Below, piece by piece: positions 34,587 through 43,444 of a stretch of 64,000 nt of DNA. Location: positions 558,001 to 622,000 of the forward strand of contig NZ_PJBE01000013.1 in assembly GCF_002836205.1 (NCBI RefSeq). Reading direction: 5' to 3'. Source of the DNA: Shewanella sp. Choline-02u-19 (GTDB lineage Bacteria > Pseudomonadota > Gammaproteobacteria > Enterobacterales > Shewanellaceae). Made by a program: the position numbers and the translations under genes. The notes below the pieces were generated by a model that was not told where the DNA came from, did not search any database, and saw nothing but the letters and a program-made list of their open reading frames with translations. Each line of letters opens with the position of its first letter. Within the stretch, counting starts at the first letter, position 1.

Positions 34587-35753
34587 ATGAAAGTTGCAGT
34601 TGCCGGAACTGGCTATGTTGGATTATCAAACGCAATGTTGCTATCTCAGAAACATGAAGTGATTGCGGTCGATATTATTCCTGAAAAAGTAGATATGTTA
34701 AATAAGCAAAGATCACCTATCGCGGATACGGAAATCGAAGATTTTTTGGCAAATAAAACGCTTAACTTTACCGCTACGCTTGATAAAAAGTTGGCTTATA
34801 CCGATGCACAGTACGTGATCATTGCCACCCCAACGGATTACGATGTAGAAACTAACTACTTTAATACCTCTTCAGTTGAAGCAGTAATAAAAGATGTTAT
34901 CTCGATTAACCCTAATGCGGTAATGGTCATTAAGTCGACGGTACCAGTAGGTTATACTAAGCAGGTGAAAGAAAAATTCGGCTGTGACAATATTATGTTC
35001 TCACCTGAGTTTTTACGAGAAGGCCGAGCGTTGTATGATAATCTGCATCCGTCGCGAATTATAGTCGGTGAGCGTTCTGAGCGTGCTGAGGTATTTGCTA
35101 ACCTATTAGTTGAAGGTGCATTAAAAGAAAATATTGAAGTTTTGTTTACCGACTCGACTGAAGCGGAAGCTGTAAAGTTGTTTTCAAATACTTATCTTGC
35201 TCTGCGAGTAGCTTATTTTAATGAGTTAGATACCTATGCTGAAAGTCATGGCTTAGATTCCCGACAAATAATTGAAGGTGTAGGTTTAGACCCTCGGATC
35301 GGTTCGCATTACAATAACCCTTCTTTTGGGTATGGTGGTTATTGTTTACCTAAAGATACTAAGCAACTACGTGCCAATTATGCAGATGTACCTAACAGTA
35401 TAATTGGTGCGATTGTTGACGCCAACACCACTCGTAAAGATTTTATTGCTAATAGTATTTTGAAACGTAACCCTAAGCGCGTTGGTATTTATCGCTTGAT
35501 CATGAAATCAGGTTCTGACAATTTTAGAGCTTCTAGTATTCAGGGGATTATGAAGCGACTTAAGGCGAAGGGGATTGAGGTCGTGGTTTATGAGCCTGTA
35601 CTTGAAGAAGATGAATTTTTCCATTCAAAGGTTATTAAGAGTTTAGATGAGTTTAAATCATCATGCGATGTCATTGTATCAAATCGCATGGTAGATGAGA
35701 TTAGTGACGTGGCAACTAAAGTATATACTCGTGACCTTTTTGGTTCAGATTAA
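34587..35753 (+). CDS. ugd: UDP-glucose 6-dehydrogenase
   Basis: 388 residues from MKVAVAGTGYVGLSN. GTGYVG binds NAD, FSPEFLREGRALYDNLHPSR and YGGYCLPKDTKQLR (catalytic Cys about residue 253) are diagnostic. It oxidises UDP-glucose to UDP-glucuronate, feeding the epimerase that follows 17 bases later. ATG 34587 is chosen over TTG 34572 because it matches the conserved N-terminus. GalU downstream supplies UDP-glucose. Confidence 0.95.
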   Translation: MKVAVAGTGYVGLSNAMLLSQKHEVIAVDIIPEKVDMLNKQRSPIADTEIEDFLANKTLNFTATLDKKLAYTDAQYVIIATPTDYDVETNYFNTSSVEAVIKDVISINPNAVMVIKSTVPVGYTKQVKEKFGCDNIMFSPEFLREGRALYDNLHPSRIIVGERSERAEVFANLLVEGALKENIEVLFTDSTEAEAVKLFSNTYLALRVAYFNELDTYAESHGLDSRQIIEGVGLDPRIGSHYNNPSFGYGGYCLPKDTKQLRANYADVPNSIIGAIVDANTTRKDFIANSILKRNPKRVGIYRLIMKSGSDNFRASSIQGIMKRLKAKGIEVVVYEPVLEEDEFFHSKVIKSLDEFKSSCDVIVSNRMVDEISDVATKVYTRDLFGSD

Positions 35754-35770
35754 TTTTTTGAGATAATGAT

Positions 35771-36775
35771 ATGAAATATTTGGTCACAGGCGCAGCAGGT
35801 TTTATTGGTAGTGCTGTAGCAGAAAAATTAGCTTCCGCTGGTCATGAAGTTATTGGTATTGACAATATCAATGATTACTATGATGTTAATTTAAAATATG
35901 CACGTTTAAAACGAATCGAACATGATAATTTTCGATTAATTAAACTGGATATTGCAGACAGAGTAGCGGTTAAACAGTTATTTGAAAATGAGCTGTTTGA
36001 TCGCGTTATTCATTTAGCGGCACAGGCAGGTGTTAGGTATTCGATTGAAAACCCACTAGCCTATGCTGATTCCAATCTTGTTGGGCATTTGAACATTTTA
36101 GAAGGTTGTCGTCACACTGAAGTGAAACATCTAGTGTATGCATCCTCAAGCTCTGTATATGGCTTAAATGCTAAAACCCCATTTGCAACTTCTGACAGCG
36201 TCGATCATCCTGTTTCGCTTTATGCTGCAACCAAAAAGTCCAATGAGTTGATGGCCCATAGCTATTCGCATTTGTATGATACACCTACAACCGGTTTACG
36301 TTTCTTTACCGTATACGGTAGTTGGGGACGTCCCGATATGGCGCCGTTTATCTTTACTAAAAAGATTTTGGATGGTGAGACAATAGACATTAATAACAAT
36401 GGAGATATGTGGCGTGACTTTACCCATGTAGATGACATCGTTGAGGGTGTCGTTCGTATTGCTGATGTTATACCAAGTAGAGATAATACTTGGACTGTGG
36501 AGAAAGGTTCTCCTGCGACAAGTTCAGCTCCATACTCTATCTATAACATAGGCCATGGTTCACCTATTAACTTAATGGGCTTTGTAAAGGCCATTGAAGA
36601 TGAATTGGGCATTAAAGCTAAGAAGAACTTTAGAGAGATGCAGGCTGGTGATGTGTACCAAACTTATGCTGACGTTGCTGACTTATTTGAAGCTACGGGA
36701 TATAAACCTAAAGTAGGCGTAACAGAAGGTGTTGCAGAATTCGTAAAATGGTACCGCGAGTTTTATAATAAATAG
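35771..36775 (+). CDS. UDP-glucuronate 4-epimerase
   Basis: 334 residues. TGAAGFIGSAVAEKL, NINDYYDVNLKYARL, HLAAQAGVRYSIENP, YASSSSVYG and YAATKKSNELMAH are typical of GlcA 4-epimerases (Gla/Cap1J), which make UDP-GalA. With ugd this predicts GalA or GlcA in the polymer; the asparagine-synthetase-like protein may amidate it. Highly conserved family, normal length. Confidence 0.92.
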   Translation: MKYLVTGAAGFIGSAVAEKLASAGHEVIGIDNINDYYDVNLKYARLKRIEHDNFRLIKLDIADRVAVKQLFENELFDRVIHLAAQAGVRYSIENPLAYADSNLVGHLNILEGCRHTEVKHLVYASSSSVYGLNAKTPFATSDSVDHPVSLYAATKKSNELMAHSYSHLYDTPTTGLRFFTVYGSWGRPDMAPFIFTKKILDGETIDINNNGDMWRDFTHVDDIVEGVVRIADVIPSRDNTWTVEKGSPATSSAPYSIYNIGHGSPINLMGFVKAIEDELGIKAKKNFREMQAGDVYQTYADVADLFEATGYKPKVGVTEGVAEFVKWYREFYNK

Positions 36776-36823
36776 AAATTTTTATTTGAAATTGAAGTTT
36801 AAGCTGTTAATTTAATTGCAATC

Positions 36824-36890
36824 TCAGTTGGTCTTTTAGTCTCAAGAATGTTTTTAGACGAGATCAACTGACTCATCAAGCTTTTTCCTT
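36824..36890 (+). terminator. Probable terminator after the epimerase gene
   Basis: An imperfect long stem: TCAGTTG (36824-36830) pairs with CAACTGA (36865-36871), TCT with AGA and GTCT (36839-36842) with AGAC (36856-36859) inside. CTTTTTCCTTTGTTTTG follows shortly. The U-run is not immediate, so it is a weak call. Confidence 0.45.
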
Positions 36891-37000
36891 TGTTTTGCTT
36901 TTAGTTTATTTCCTACCGTTTGGGTCTTTATTCAAACTGCCTTCATTGATAGCTAACAGTCAAAACTTACTTAATATAATTACATGTTTTTGGATCATTT

Positions 37001-37879
37001 ATGAAAGTTGTTATTCCGGTTGCGGGTTTGGGTACACGCATGTTGCCTGCGACAAAAGCTATTCCTAAAGAGATGCTACCGATCGTTGACAAGCCGCTGA
37101 TTCAATACATTGTGAATGAGTGTATTTCGGCAGGGGTTACTGAGATTATTTTGGTTACGCATGCGAGTAAAAATGCGATTGAAAACCATTTTGATACATC
37201 TTACGAACTTGAGTCGACGTTAGAAAAGCGTGTTAAGCGTCAGTTGCTTGAAGAGGTGCAGTCTATTTGCCCTAAAGGCGTGACCATTATGCATGTGCGT
37301 CAAGGTGAGGCTAAAGGGTTAGGTCACGCGGTATTATGTGCTAAACCTTGCATCGGTGAGCATCCGTTTGCAGTGGTATTGCCTGATGTTATTCTAGATG
37401 AGTATACAGCTGATCAAAAGACTGATAATTTAACTGCGATGATAGCGCGTTATAAAGAGAGTTCTGCTACTCAAATTATGGTTGCTCCAGTCCCAAAGAA
37501 TGAAGTGAATAAATACGGTATTGCAGATTGTGCTGGAGTTGATCTTGCTCCTGGTGAGGTGGCTGAAATTACTGCAATGGTTGAAAAGCCTGCTGTCGAT
37601 GTCGCACCGTCCAACCTCGCTGTCGTGGGACGGTATGTATTATCAGAGAAAATATGGGCTTTATTAGCCAAAACACCAGCGGGTGCGGGTGGTGAAATAC
37701 AGCTAACTGATGCTATTGATATGCTCATTGAACAAGATACCGTTGAAGCATTCCATATGACCGGCGAATCACATGATTGCGGTGACAAACTAGGTTATAT
37801 GAAGGCATTTGTTGCGTATGGACTTCGTGATAAAAAACTCGGTAATGAATTTAAAAAACTTGTGAGTGGATTACTCTAG
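37001..37879 (+). CDS. galU: UTP-glucose-1-phosphate uridylyltransferase
   Basis: 292 residues. AGLGTRMLPATKAIPKEMLP is the GalU nucleotide-binding start, followed by DKPLIQYIVNECISAGVTEI, VVLPDVILD and the late GESHDCGDKLGYMKAF. It makes UDP-glucose, feeding Ugd. Base composition is less AT-rich than the preceding cluster genes, so it marks the return to the conserved flank. It ends with a strong terminator. Confidence 0.95.
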   Translation: MKVVIPVAGLGTRMLPATKAIPKEMLPIVDKPLIQYIVNECISAGVTEIILVTHASKNAIENHFDTSYELESTLEKRVKRQLLEEVQSICPKGVTIMHVRQGEAKGLGHAVLCAKPCIGEHPFAVVLPDVILDEYTADQKTDNLTAMIARYKESSATQIMVAPVPKNEVNKYGIADCAGVDLAPGEVAEITAMVEKPAVDVAPSNLAVVGRYVLSEKIWALLAKTPAGAGGEIQLTDAIDMLIEQDTVEAFHMTGESHDCGDKLGYMKAFVAYGLRDKKLGNEFKKLVSGLL

Positions 37880-37894
37880 TTAGCTTTTCTAAAA

Positions 37895-37927
37895 CTAAAA
37901 ACCAACTTAGCATGAGTTGGTTTTTTT
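37895..37927 (+). terminator. Intrinsic terminator of galU
   Basis: CCAACT/AGTTGG stem (37902-37907 with 37915-37920) with loop TAGCATG, followed by TTTTTTT. It lies about 20 bp after the galU stop. The remaining 330 bp to the next gene have a CCCGA/TCGGG small hairpin (38138-38161) and an ATGCT/AGCAT palindrome near 38220, and must carry a promoter for the dehydratase gene. Confidence 0.88.
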
Positions 37928-38260
37928 ATGCCTTTAAGTAATGACTAAAGTGGGCAGTGTATGCTCCTGGTCAAAATATTCCCCCATCAGCTCTATCTTG
38001 GCCGTTATAATGTGGTTAATTTACCTTCGATAATTCCTGTTCTTTATATTCATACTAGAGAAGAATTGTCTATTTAAGATATTATGCTTAGTAAATTTCA
38101 CTATATGAATCAAAAACACCATACGTTAAAGGGTATGACCCGAGGTGAACTCTAGTCGGGTACTGCTAAATGAGTATATGTATAACAACGATTATGTTAA
38201 AATCGCCTGCATTGTCTATGCTATATAACAGCATAAATCTTTTTTAAGATCTCTTATAAT

Positions 38261-40237
38261 ATGAAATTTATGAACTTGGGGCGGAAAATGGACTTTTTGC
38301 AAGGCATATTTACTTTACCTCGTGCTCAAAAGCGTATGGTGAGCTTGACGGTTGACTCTTTATTTTTAATCTTTGCTTTTTGGACTGCCTTATTAGTTCG
38401 TTTAGATGATGTTTCTGTCTTGTCGGATAGTGGTTACTGGCTTGTTTTATTATTTGTTGTGCCTGTGAGTCTATTTGTGTTTGCTAAGTTTGGCCTCTAT
38501 CGTGCGGTATTACGTTATATGGGCTTGCAAGCGCTGATCGCTATAGCTTCTGGTGTTATTGTATCGACGATAACGCTGGTGTTGGTTGCATTTTATACTG
38601 AAGCCAATATACCTCGGACTTTCCCCCTCATTTACGCGGCTTTCGCGCTGGTCTTTATTGGTGGTTCACGAGCAATGGTTCGCTCGTTGGTCGGCACAGG
38701 GATCAAGCGTGTCGGCGAACCTGTGATTATATACGGCGCGGGTGTTAGTGGGCGTCAACTATTAAGCTCCTTAGTGCAGAGCCATGAATATCATCCTTTT
38801 GCGTTTGTCGATGATGATGAAAGTTTGCATGGAACGGTTATTCAAGGGGTGCATGTTCATTCACCTTCAATTATTCGCAAACTGATAAAGCAAAAGTCAG
38901 CCACTAAAGTGCTATTAGCGATCCCAAGTGCTAGTAGGAGTAAGCGTCAGAATATTTTGTTAACACTCGAATCTTTGGCTGTTCAAGTGCTCACTATCCC
39001 CGCGATGGCTGATTTGGTGAACGGCAAAAAGCTATACAGTGATATTAAAGAAGTTGAGATTGAGGATTTGCTTGGAAGGGACTCGATCTCTCCTCGTGAG
39101 GATCTTCTGTCTGCCAATATTACCAACAAAGTTGTTCTGGTAACCGGAGCTGGAGGTTCTATTGGCTCTGAACTCTGTCGCCAGATTATAAAGCAATCAC
39201 CTGCTAAATTGGTTTTGTTTGAACTCTCAGAATTCGCTTTATATGCGATAGAGAGGGAATTAAGGACGATTGCTTTAGAACTTAATTTAGATGTACCTAT
39301 TTTCCCTCTGATGGGATCGGTCCAGCGTGAGAATCGAATTCAAGCTGTGATGGAGTCTTTTAACGTTCAAACGGTCTACCACGCAGCTGCCTACAAGCAT
39401 GTACCTCTCGTTGAGCACAATGTAGTGGAAGGGGTTCGAAATAATGTGTTCGGGACTCTATATACCGCAAGAGCTGCAATTGCTGCCAAGGTCGAAACAT
39501 TTGTTTTAATTTCTACAGATAAAGCAGTTCGCCCAACTAATGTCATGGGCACCACTAAACGTATGGCTGAATTGGTATTGCAAGCTTTCGCTAAAGAAAA
39601 TAAGCACACTCGTTTTTGCATGGTTCGCTTTGGTAACGTTCTAGGTTCATCAGGTTCTGTAGTCCCTTTATTTAGAAATCAAATCGCTAATGGTGGCCCT
39701 GTTACTGTTACTCACCCTGAAATCACTCGTTTTTTCATGACGATTCCAGAAGCATCGCAACTTGTTATTCAGGCGGGTGCTATGGGTAAAGGGGGTGATG
39801 TTTTTGTTTTAGACATGGGAAAATCAGTAAAAATTGTAGATTTAGCCTCGAAGATGATCCGCTTGAGTGGATTTGAAGTGAGAAACGAGGTTAATCCAGA
39901 TGGTGATATAGCGATTGAGTTTAGCGGTTTACGTCCAGGTGAAAAGCTCTACGAAGAGTTACTTATTGGTGATGATGTTACCGGGACCGAGCACGAACGT
40001 ATTATGACGGCTAATGAGTCATTTTTAGATTGGAGTGAATATTCTCTAATATTGGACAGACTTGATAAAGCTTGTCATGCATTCCAACACGAAGTGATTC
40101 GCGATATTTTGCTTACTACGCCGACAGGCTTTAATCCAACTGACGGTATCTGCGATTTGGTATGGCAACAAGGTGTGTCAGAAAGAGAGACGGATTCTAT
40201 AAAAGAAACTGCAAAAGTTATCCCGTTAGTTTCTTAA
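38261..40237 (+). CDS. UDP-HexNAc 4,6-dehydratase, long membrane form (WbpM/PglF/FlaA1 family)
   Basis: 658 residues. Four membrane helices (about 25-140), a CoA-binding-like Rossmann domain (about 150-270) and the C-terminal dehydratase with VVLVTGAGGSIGSELCRQI, YHAAAYKHVPLVEHN, LISTDKAVRPTNVMGTTKR (the Met-Lys dyad that replaces YxxxK in this family) and FGNVLGSSGSVVPLF. It converts UDP-GlcNAc to UDP-4-keto-6-deoxy-GlcNAc, the substrate for the reductase at 33015. Another start at 38288 (MDFLQGIFTLP) is equally plausible. It has its own promoter region after the galU terminator and closes locus 1. Confidence 0.93.
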   Translation: MKFMNLGRKMDFLQGIFTLPRAQKRMVSLTVDSLFLIFAFWTALLVRLDDVSVLSDSGYWLVLLFVVPVSLFVFAKFGLYRAVLRYMGLQALIAIASGVIVSTITLVLVAFYTEANIPRTFPLIYAAFALVFIGGSRAMVRSLVGTGIKRVGEPVIIYGAGVSGRQLLSSLVQSHEYHPFAFVDDDESLHGTVIQGVHVHSPSIIRKLIKQKSATKVLLAIPSASRSKRQNILLTLESLAVQVLTIPAMADLVNGKKLYSDIKEVEIEDLLGRDSISPREDLLSANITNKVVLVTGAGGSIGSELCRQIIKQSPAKLVLFELSEFALYAIERELRTIALELNLDVPIFPLMGSVQRENRIQAVMESFNVQTVYHAAAYKHVPLVEHNVVEGVRNNVFGTLYTARAAIAAKVETFVLISTDKAVRPTNVMGTTKRMAELVLQAFAKENKHTRFCMVRFGNVLGSSGSVVPLFRNQIANGGPVTVTHPEITRFFMTIPEASQLVIQAGAMGKGGDVFVLDMGKSVKIVDLASKMIRLSGFEVRNEVNPDGDIAIEFSGLRPGEKLYEELLIGDDVTGTEHERIMTANESFLDWSEYSLILDRLDKACHAFQHEVIRDILLTTPTGFNPTDGICDLVWQQGVSERETDSIKETAKVIPLVS

Positions 40238-40254
40238 TTCGTCCTCAAGTTTAT

Positions 40255-40288
40255 TTAAAGGCCAATTCTTAGAGTTGGCCTTTTTTGT
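40255..40288 (+). terminator. Intrinsic terminator at the end of locus 1
   Basis: AAAGGCCAA and TTGGCCTTT form a perfect 9-bp stem with loop TTCTTAGAG, followed by TTTGTTTTT. It ends the dehydratase transcript before the repeat block starts. Confidence 0.93.
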
Positions 40289-40304
40289 TTTTAAAGGGGT
40301 AAAA

Positions 40305-40643
40305 ATTGGTTAGAAGCAGGTTAGGGGCTGGTTTAGAGCCGGTTTAGAGCCGATAAAAGCTGAGATGATTAAAAGCAGGTTTAAGACCGATTCAGATCCG
40401 GTAGAGCCAAGACGGTTAAAATCTTAGATAAAAGCTCGGAAAAGAAAAGACTGTAAGGTTGAACGTTGTGTGTATTCTTGGTTTGCATCGTCTCGGCTTA
40501 CTCCGTCTTAGCTCGAACCGTCTTGGTTTGCTTCGTTTTGGTTTGTAGATCTCAGCCTGTATCGTCTCAGCTTCTATCGTCTCAGCATTATCCGGCTTTA
40601 AATCGGCTCTTAACCGATTATCACCTTCTCAACTTGTTCCTTC
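40305..40643. repeat. Class 1 repeat block between convergent genes, two orientations
   Basis: From 40305 to about 40445 the words read as RAGCCGGTT and AGACGGTT on the plus strand, sense for the upstream plus gene. From about 40485 to 40643 they read as the complement (CGTCTCAGCTT, CCGGCTTTAAATCGGC), sense for the minus gene that ends at 40644. The switch falls in the middle of the gap. No gene. Confidence 0.85.
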
Positions 40644-42161
40644 TCAACTTGTTCCTTCTCCGCTCGCACCTATTTCGATTTTCGCATTGGGGAGTAGTTT
40701 TTTATATTCCTCGGCGAGTGCTGCTTTAGCTTCGTTATCGCCGTGGACTATGCGGATGAGTGTTGGTTTAACGCGCATGCCTTTTACAAAGTTAATTAGG
40801 TTGTGTTGGTCTGCGTGGGCTGAATAGCCACTGACGGTATGGATTCCGGCTTTAATGGCGATTTTCTTGCCATCTATGGTGCAGTAACCTCCGCGAGGTC
40901 CGTAGGTTTGGATCTCTCGTCCTGTTGTTCCTTGTGCTTGATAACCTACAAATATGATATCGGTCGTAGGATTACTTAGCAGTCTCGCTAAATAGTTTTG
41001 AATTCTTCCACCAGTACACATACCACTTGCGGCAATGACTATCGCCGGTTTATTGCGTTTACAAAGGTAATCTATTGTTGTTAGGTGCTCTTGATGGCTG
41101 CCGACGGTATAAAGCTGCTCGAAGTCTAACGGGTGCCGGTGTTGAGTGAGCTTACGTTTAGCTTCGTTGTCCCACAGCGCTTTAAACTGTAGGTAGTGCT
41201 CGGTAAACTTTGCGGCCATTGGCGAATCAATAATCACTTCAATATGTTGCCACATCTCATTCTTATGCTGATATTGATGGATCAGCTGCTCTAGTTCATA
41301 AAGTAACTCTTGTGTTCGGCCAATACTAAAGGCTGGGATAAGTACCACGCCATTATCTGCAACAGACTTTTCTATTACCTTTCTTAAACTCTCGCTCCGC
41401 TGTTTACGTCCTTGATGGTTCTTATCGCCGTATGTGGACTCTATAACTAAAGTGTCCGCTCTATAAGGGCTTTTGGGACTTGCAAGCAACGGAGTATTAG
41501 TCGCCCCTAAATCGCCGGAAAATACCACTCTGTGCTTAGCTTTGTTCTGGCTGTTGTTTTGGCTCTTGTCTTTGTTCTTATTTGTGTGCTTATTTTTAGA
41601 GGCAGCACTATTGGATAGCTCTATCTCTACATAGGCGGAGCCAAGAATATGACCCGCAGGTTTAAACTTTGCTTTGGCTTGGTTATAGGTATTGGCTTGA
41701 TGGTCTGGCTTCGCGTGATTCACTGCGTTGGTGCTGAGAGGGGAGTTAAGCTCTAAGGCAAACCATTGATTATATTCAATCGGTGTGATGAGTTGTTGCA
41801 GTTTTTTTAAGTAGAGCTTTATCATACGGTGGTTTTGGGTCACACCAATTTTGAGTGCGTCTTCAATAACCATTGGCAGTAGCGCTGCTGTGGCCACGGT
41901 GGCGTAGATAGGTTTGTTAAAGCCTGCTGCAAGCAGGTAAGGTATTCTGCCAACATGGTCGATATGGCAGTGAGTCACAATTAGCGCTTGGATATTGCTG
42001 AGTTCGAACTCTATCGGCAGTTGTTCAATAGCGCTTTTGCCTGCGGTTTCAGCGCCCTGAAATAATCCACAGTCAATCAGAATGCTCGACTGAGTGTTGA
42101 TATCAAGTTGATGGCAAGAGCCAGTGACTCCGTTGACTGCACCGTGATGGATTATTTGCAT
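40644..42161 (-). CDS. Beta-CASP metallo-beta-lactamase fold ribonuclease-like protein
   Basis: 505 residues. HCHIDH at 64-69 is the zinc-binding HxHxDH motif; later FSGDLG, the beta-CASP SxGRTQELL region, ASGMCTGGRIQNYLA and YSAHAD complete the family. Such proteins are predicted RNA-processing exo/endonucleases (RNase J/CPSF73 relatives) in the cytoplasm. A low-complexity insert rich in KNKDKSQNNSQNK lies around residue 195. The gene is not part of the polysaccharide pathway and sits alone between the two loci. The C-terminal SGEGTS precedes direct GAAGGAACAAGTT repeats. Confidence 0.88.
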   Translation of the reverse strand: MQIIHHGAVNGVTGSCHQLDINTQSSILIDCGLFQGAETAGKSAIEQLPIEFELSNIQALIVTHCHIDHVGRIPYLLAAGFNKPIYATVATAALLPMVIEDALKIGVTQNHRMIKLYLKKLQQLITPIEYNQWFALELNSPLSTNAVNHAKPDHQANTYNQAKAKFKPAGHILGSAYVEIELSNSAASKNKHTNKNKDKSQNNSQNKAKHRVVFSGDLGATNTPLLASPKSPYRADTLVIESTYGDKNHQGRKQRSESLRKVIEKSVADNGVVLIPAFSIGRTQELLYELEQLIHQYQHKNEMWQHIEVIIDSPMAAKFTEHYLQFKALWDNEAKRKLTQHRHPLDFEQLYTVGSHQEHLTTIDYLCKRNKPAIVIAASGMCTGGRIQNYLARLLSNPTTDIIFVGYQAQGTTGREIQTYGPRGGYCTIDGKKIAIKAGIHTVSGYSAHADQHNLINFVKGMRVKPTLIRIVHGDNEAKAALAEEYKKLLPNAKIEIGASGEGTS

Positions 42162-42384
42162 TTTTTATCTCCGTATTTATACACAAGCCATTTGGATATA
42201 CCCTTCCATGGATTAAACTAGAGTAATGCAAATATAATAGGATGCAAATATAACGAGCAGCAAAGGTGCTTAATGGGTGTTATTTTAATGATGGCCACTG
42301 TTGCTCTCGTTGCTGAACATTAGCACCGAGTTTTTCTTTTGCTGTACTTTAGTTATTTTTCGCGTTTTTTTACCATGAGATATT

Positions 42385-42924
42385 ATGAAACTCATTTCTA
42401 CCGCTATTGCTGATGTGTTGTTATTCGAGTCCCAACGTTTCGGTGATGAGCGTGGTTTTTTTATGGAAACCTTTCGCCAATCTCAGTTTGACAAATTGTT
42501 TGAGGGGCTAGGATTAACAGCCCCCACTTTTGTGCAAGAAAACATGAGTCGCTCTGCAAAGGATGTGTTGCGGGGACTGCATTTTCAAAAGAACCATCCC
42601 CAAGGCAAACTTATTCGAGTGGTCGCCGGAGAGGTTTTTGATGTGGCCGTTGATATTCGTGCAGGCTCGGCGACTTTCGGCCAATGGGTGGGTCAAATTC
42701 TGTCAGCTGAAAACCGCCTGCAACTGTATATTCCAGCAGGATTCGCACACGGTTTTTTAACCTTAAGTGAGCATGCTGACATTATCTATAAATGCACTGA
42801 TTACTATGTGCCAGGTGATGAAGGGATCATTGCTTGGAATGATGCTGATATAGCGATCAAGTGGCCGTTAGAGACGGGTGTTGTGCCTATATTATCGGAT
42901 AAAGATAGGAAACAAAGACGGTAA
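42385..42924 (+). CDS. rmlC: dTDP-4-dehydrorhamnose 3,5-epimerase
   Basis: 179 residues, a cupin. FGDERGFFMETFRQSQF, FVQENMSRSAKDVLRGLHFQ (active-site His), GEVFDVAVDIR and YIPAGFAHGFL are RmlC signatures. It epimerises C3 and C5 of dTDP-4-keto-6-deoxyglucose for dTDP-rhamnose synthesis. It stands alone, 23 kb from rmlA/rmlB, and no rmlD is present, so rhamnose could only be made with genes elsewhere. The last codons (AAA CAA AGA CGG TAA) merge with a class 2 repeat word. Confidence 0.95.
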   Translation: MKLISTAIADVLLFESQRFGDERGFFMETFRQSQFDKLFEGLGLTAPTFVQENMSRSAKDVLRGLHFQKNHPQGKLIRVVAGEVFDVAVDIRAGSATFGQWVGQILSAENRLQLYIPAGFAHGFLTLSEHADIIYKCTDYYVPGDEGIIAWNDADIAIKWPLETGVVPILSDKDRKQRR

Positions 42925-43444
42925 AATCTTAGACGAACGGCTTATGGCTTACGGCCTAAGGCCTTACGGTACGTGACTTCGTCACTACGGAGCGCTTCGC
43001 TTACGGCACGTGACTTCGTCACTACGGAACGCTTCGCTTACGGTAAAAACTAAAAAAGCCTAAAATCTTAGATGAACGGCCTAAGGCCCTACGGCACGCG
43101 ACTTTGTCACTACGGAGCGCTTCGCTTACGGTAAAATCTTAGGCCTACGGCCTACGGCACGTGACTTTGTCACTACGGAGCGCTTCGCTTACGGTAAAAA
43201 CTAGCAAAGACGGTAAAATCTTAGACGAACAGCCTACGGCCTCACGGCACGTGACTTTGTCACTACGGAACGCTTCGCTTACGGTAAAAATTAGAAAAGA
43301 GCAAAGCGACGGTATAAATGCTGACCTTCTCATTTTGTTCGGCTTTACCCGTGCTCTTGATCGGCTCTTAACCGGCTTCTAATCAGCCTAAACCGTCTCA
43401 GCTTATTCGGTCTTTACCCGGCTTTCCCCCGGCTCTTGATCGGC
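42925..43444. repeat. Composite class 2 / class 1 block, inverted relative to 1055-1545
   Basis: After rmlC come about five units with GTAAAATCTTAGAYGAACGGC, CGTGACTTYGTCACTACGGA and GCGCTTCGCTTACGG, then AGAAAAGAGCAAAGCGACGG, TATAAATGCTGACCTTCTCA and class 1 words to the stop of the minus gene at 43445. Read backward, 1545 to about 1090 shows the same order, including the unique AGAAAAGAGCAAAGCGACGG and TATAAATGCCGACCTTCTCA junction. A 73-codon frame here (43161-43382) shares the KEQSDGINADLL run with the minus-strand frame at 1186-1512, which shows the homology but not that it is coding. Confidence 0.88.

Noticed and set aside
43161..43382. CRISPR-like appearance of regular repeats
   Set aside because: Units are tandem or degenerate without unique spacers of constant length, and no cas genes are present.
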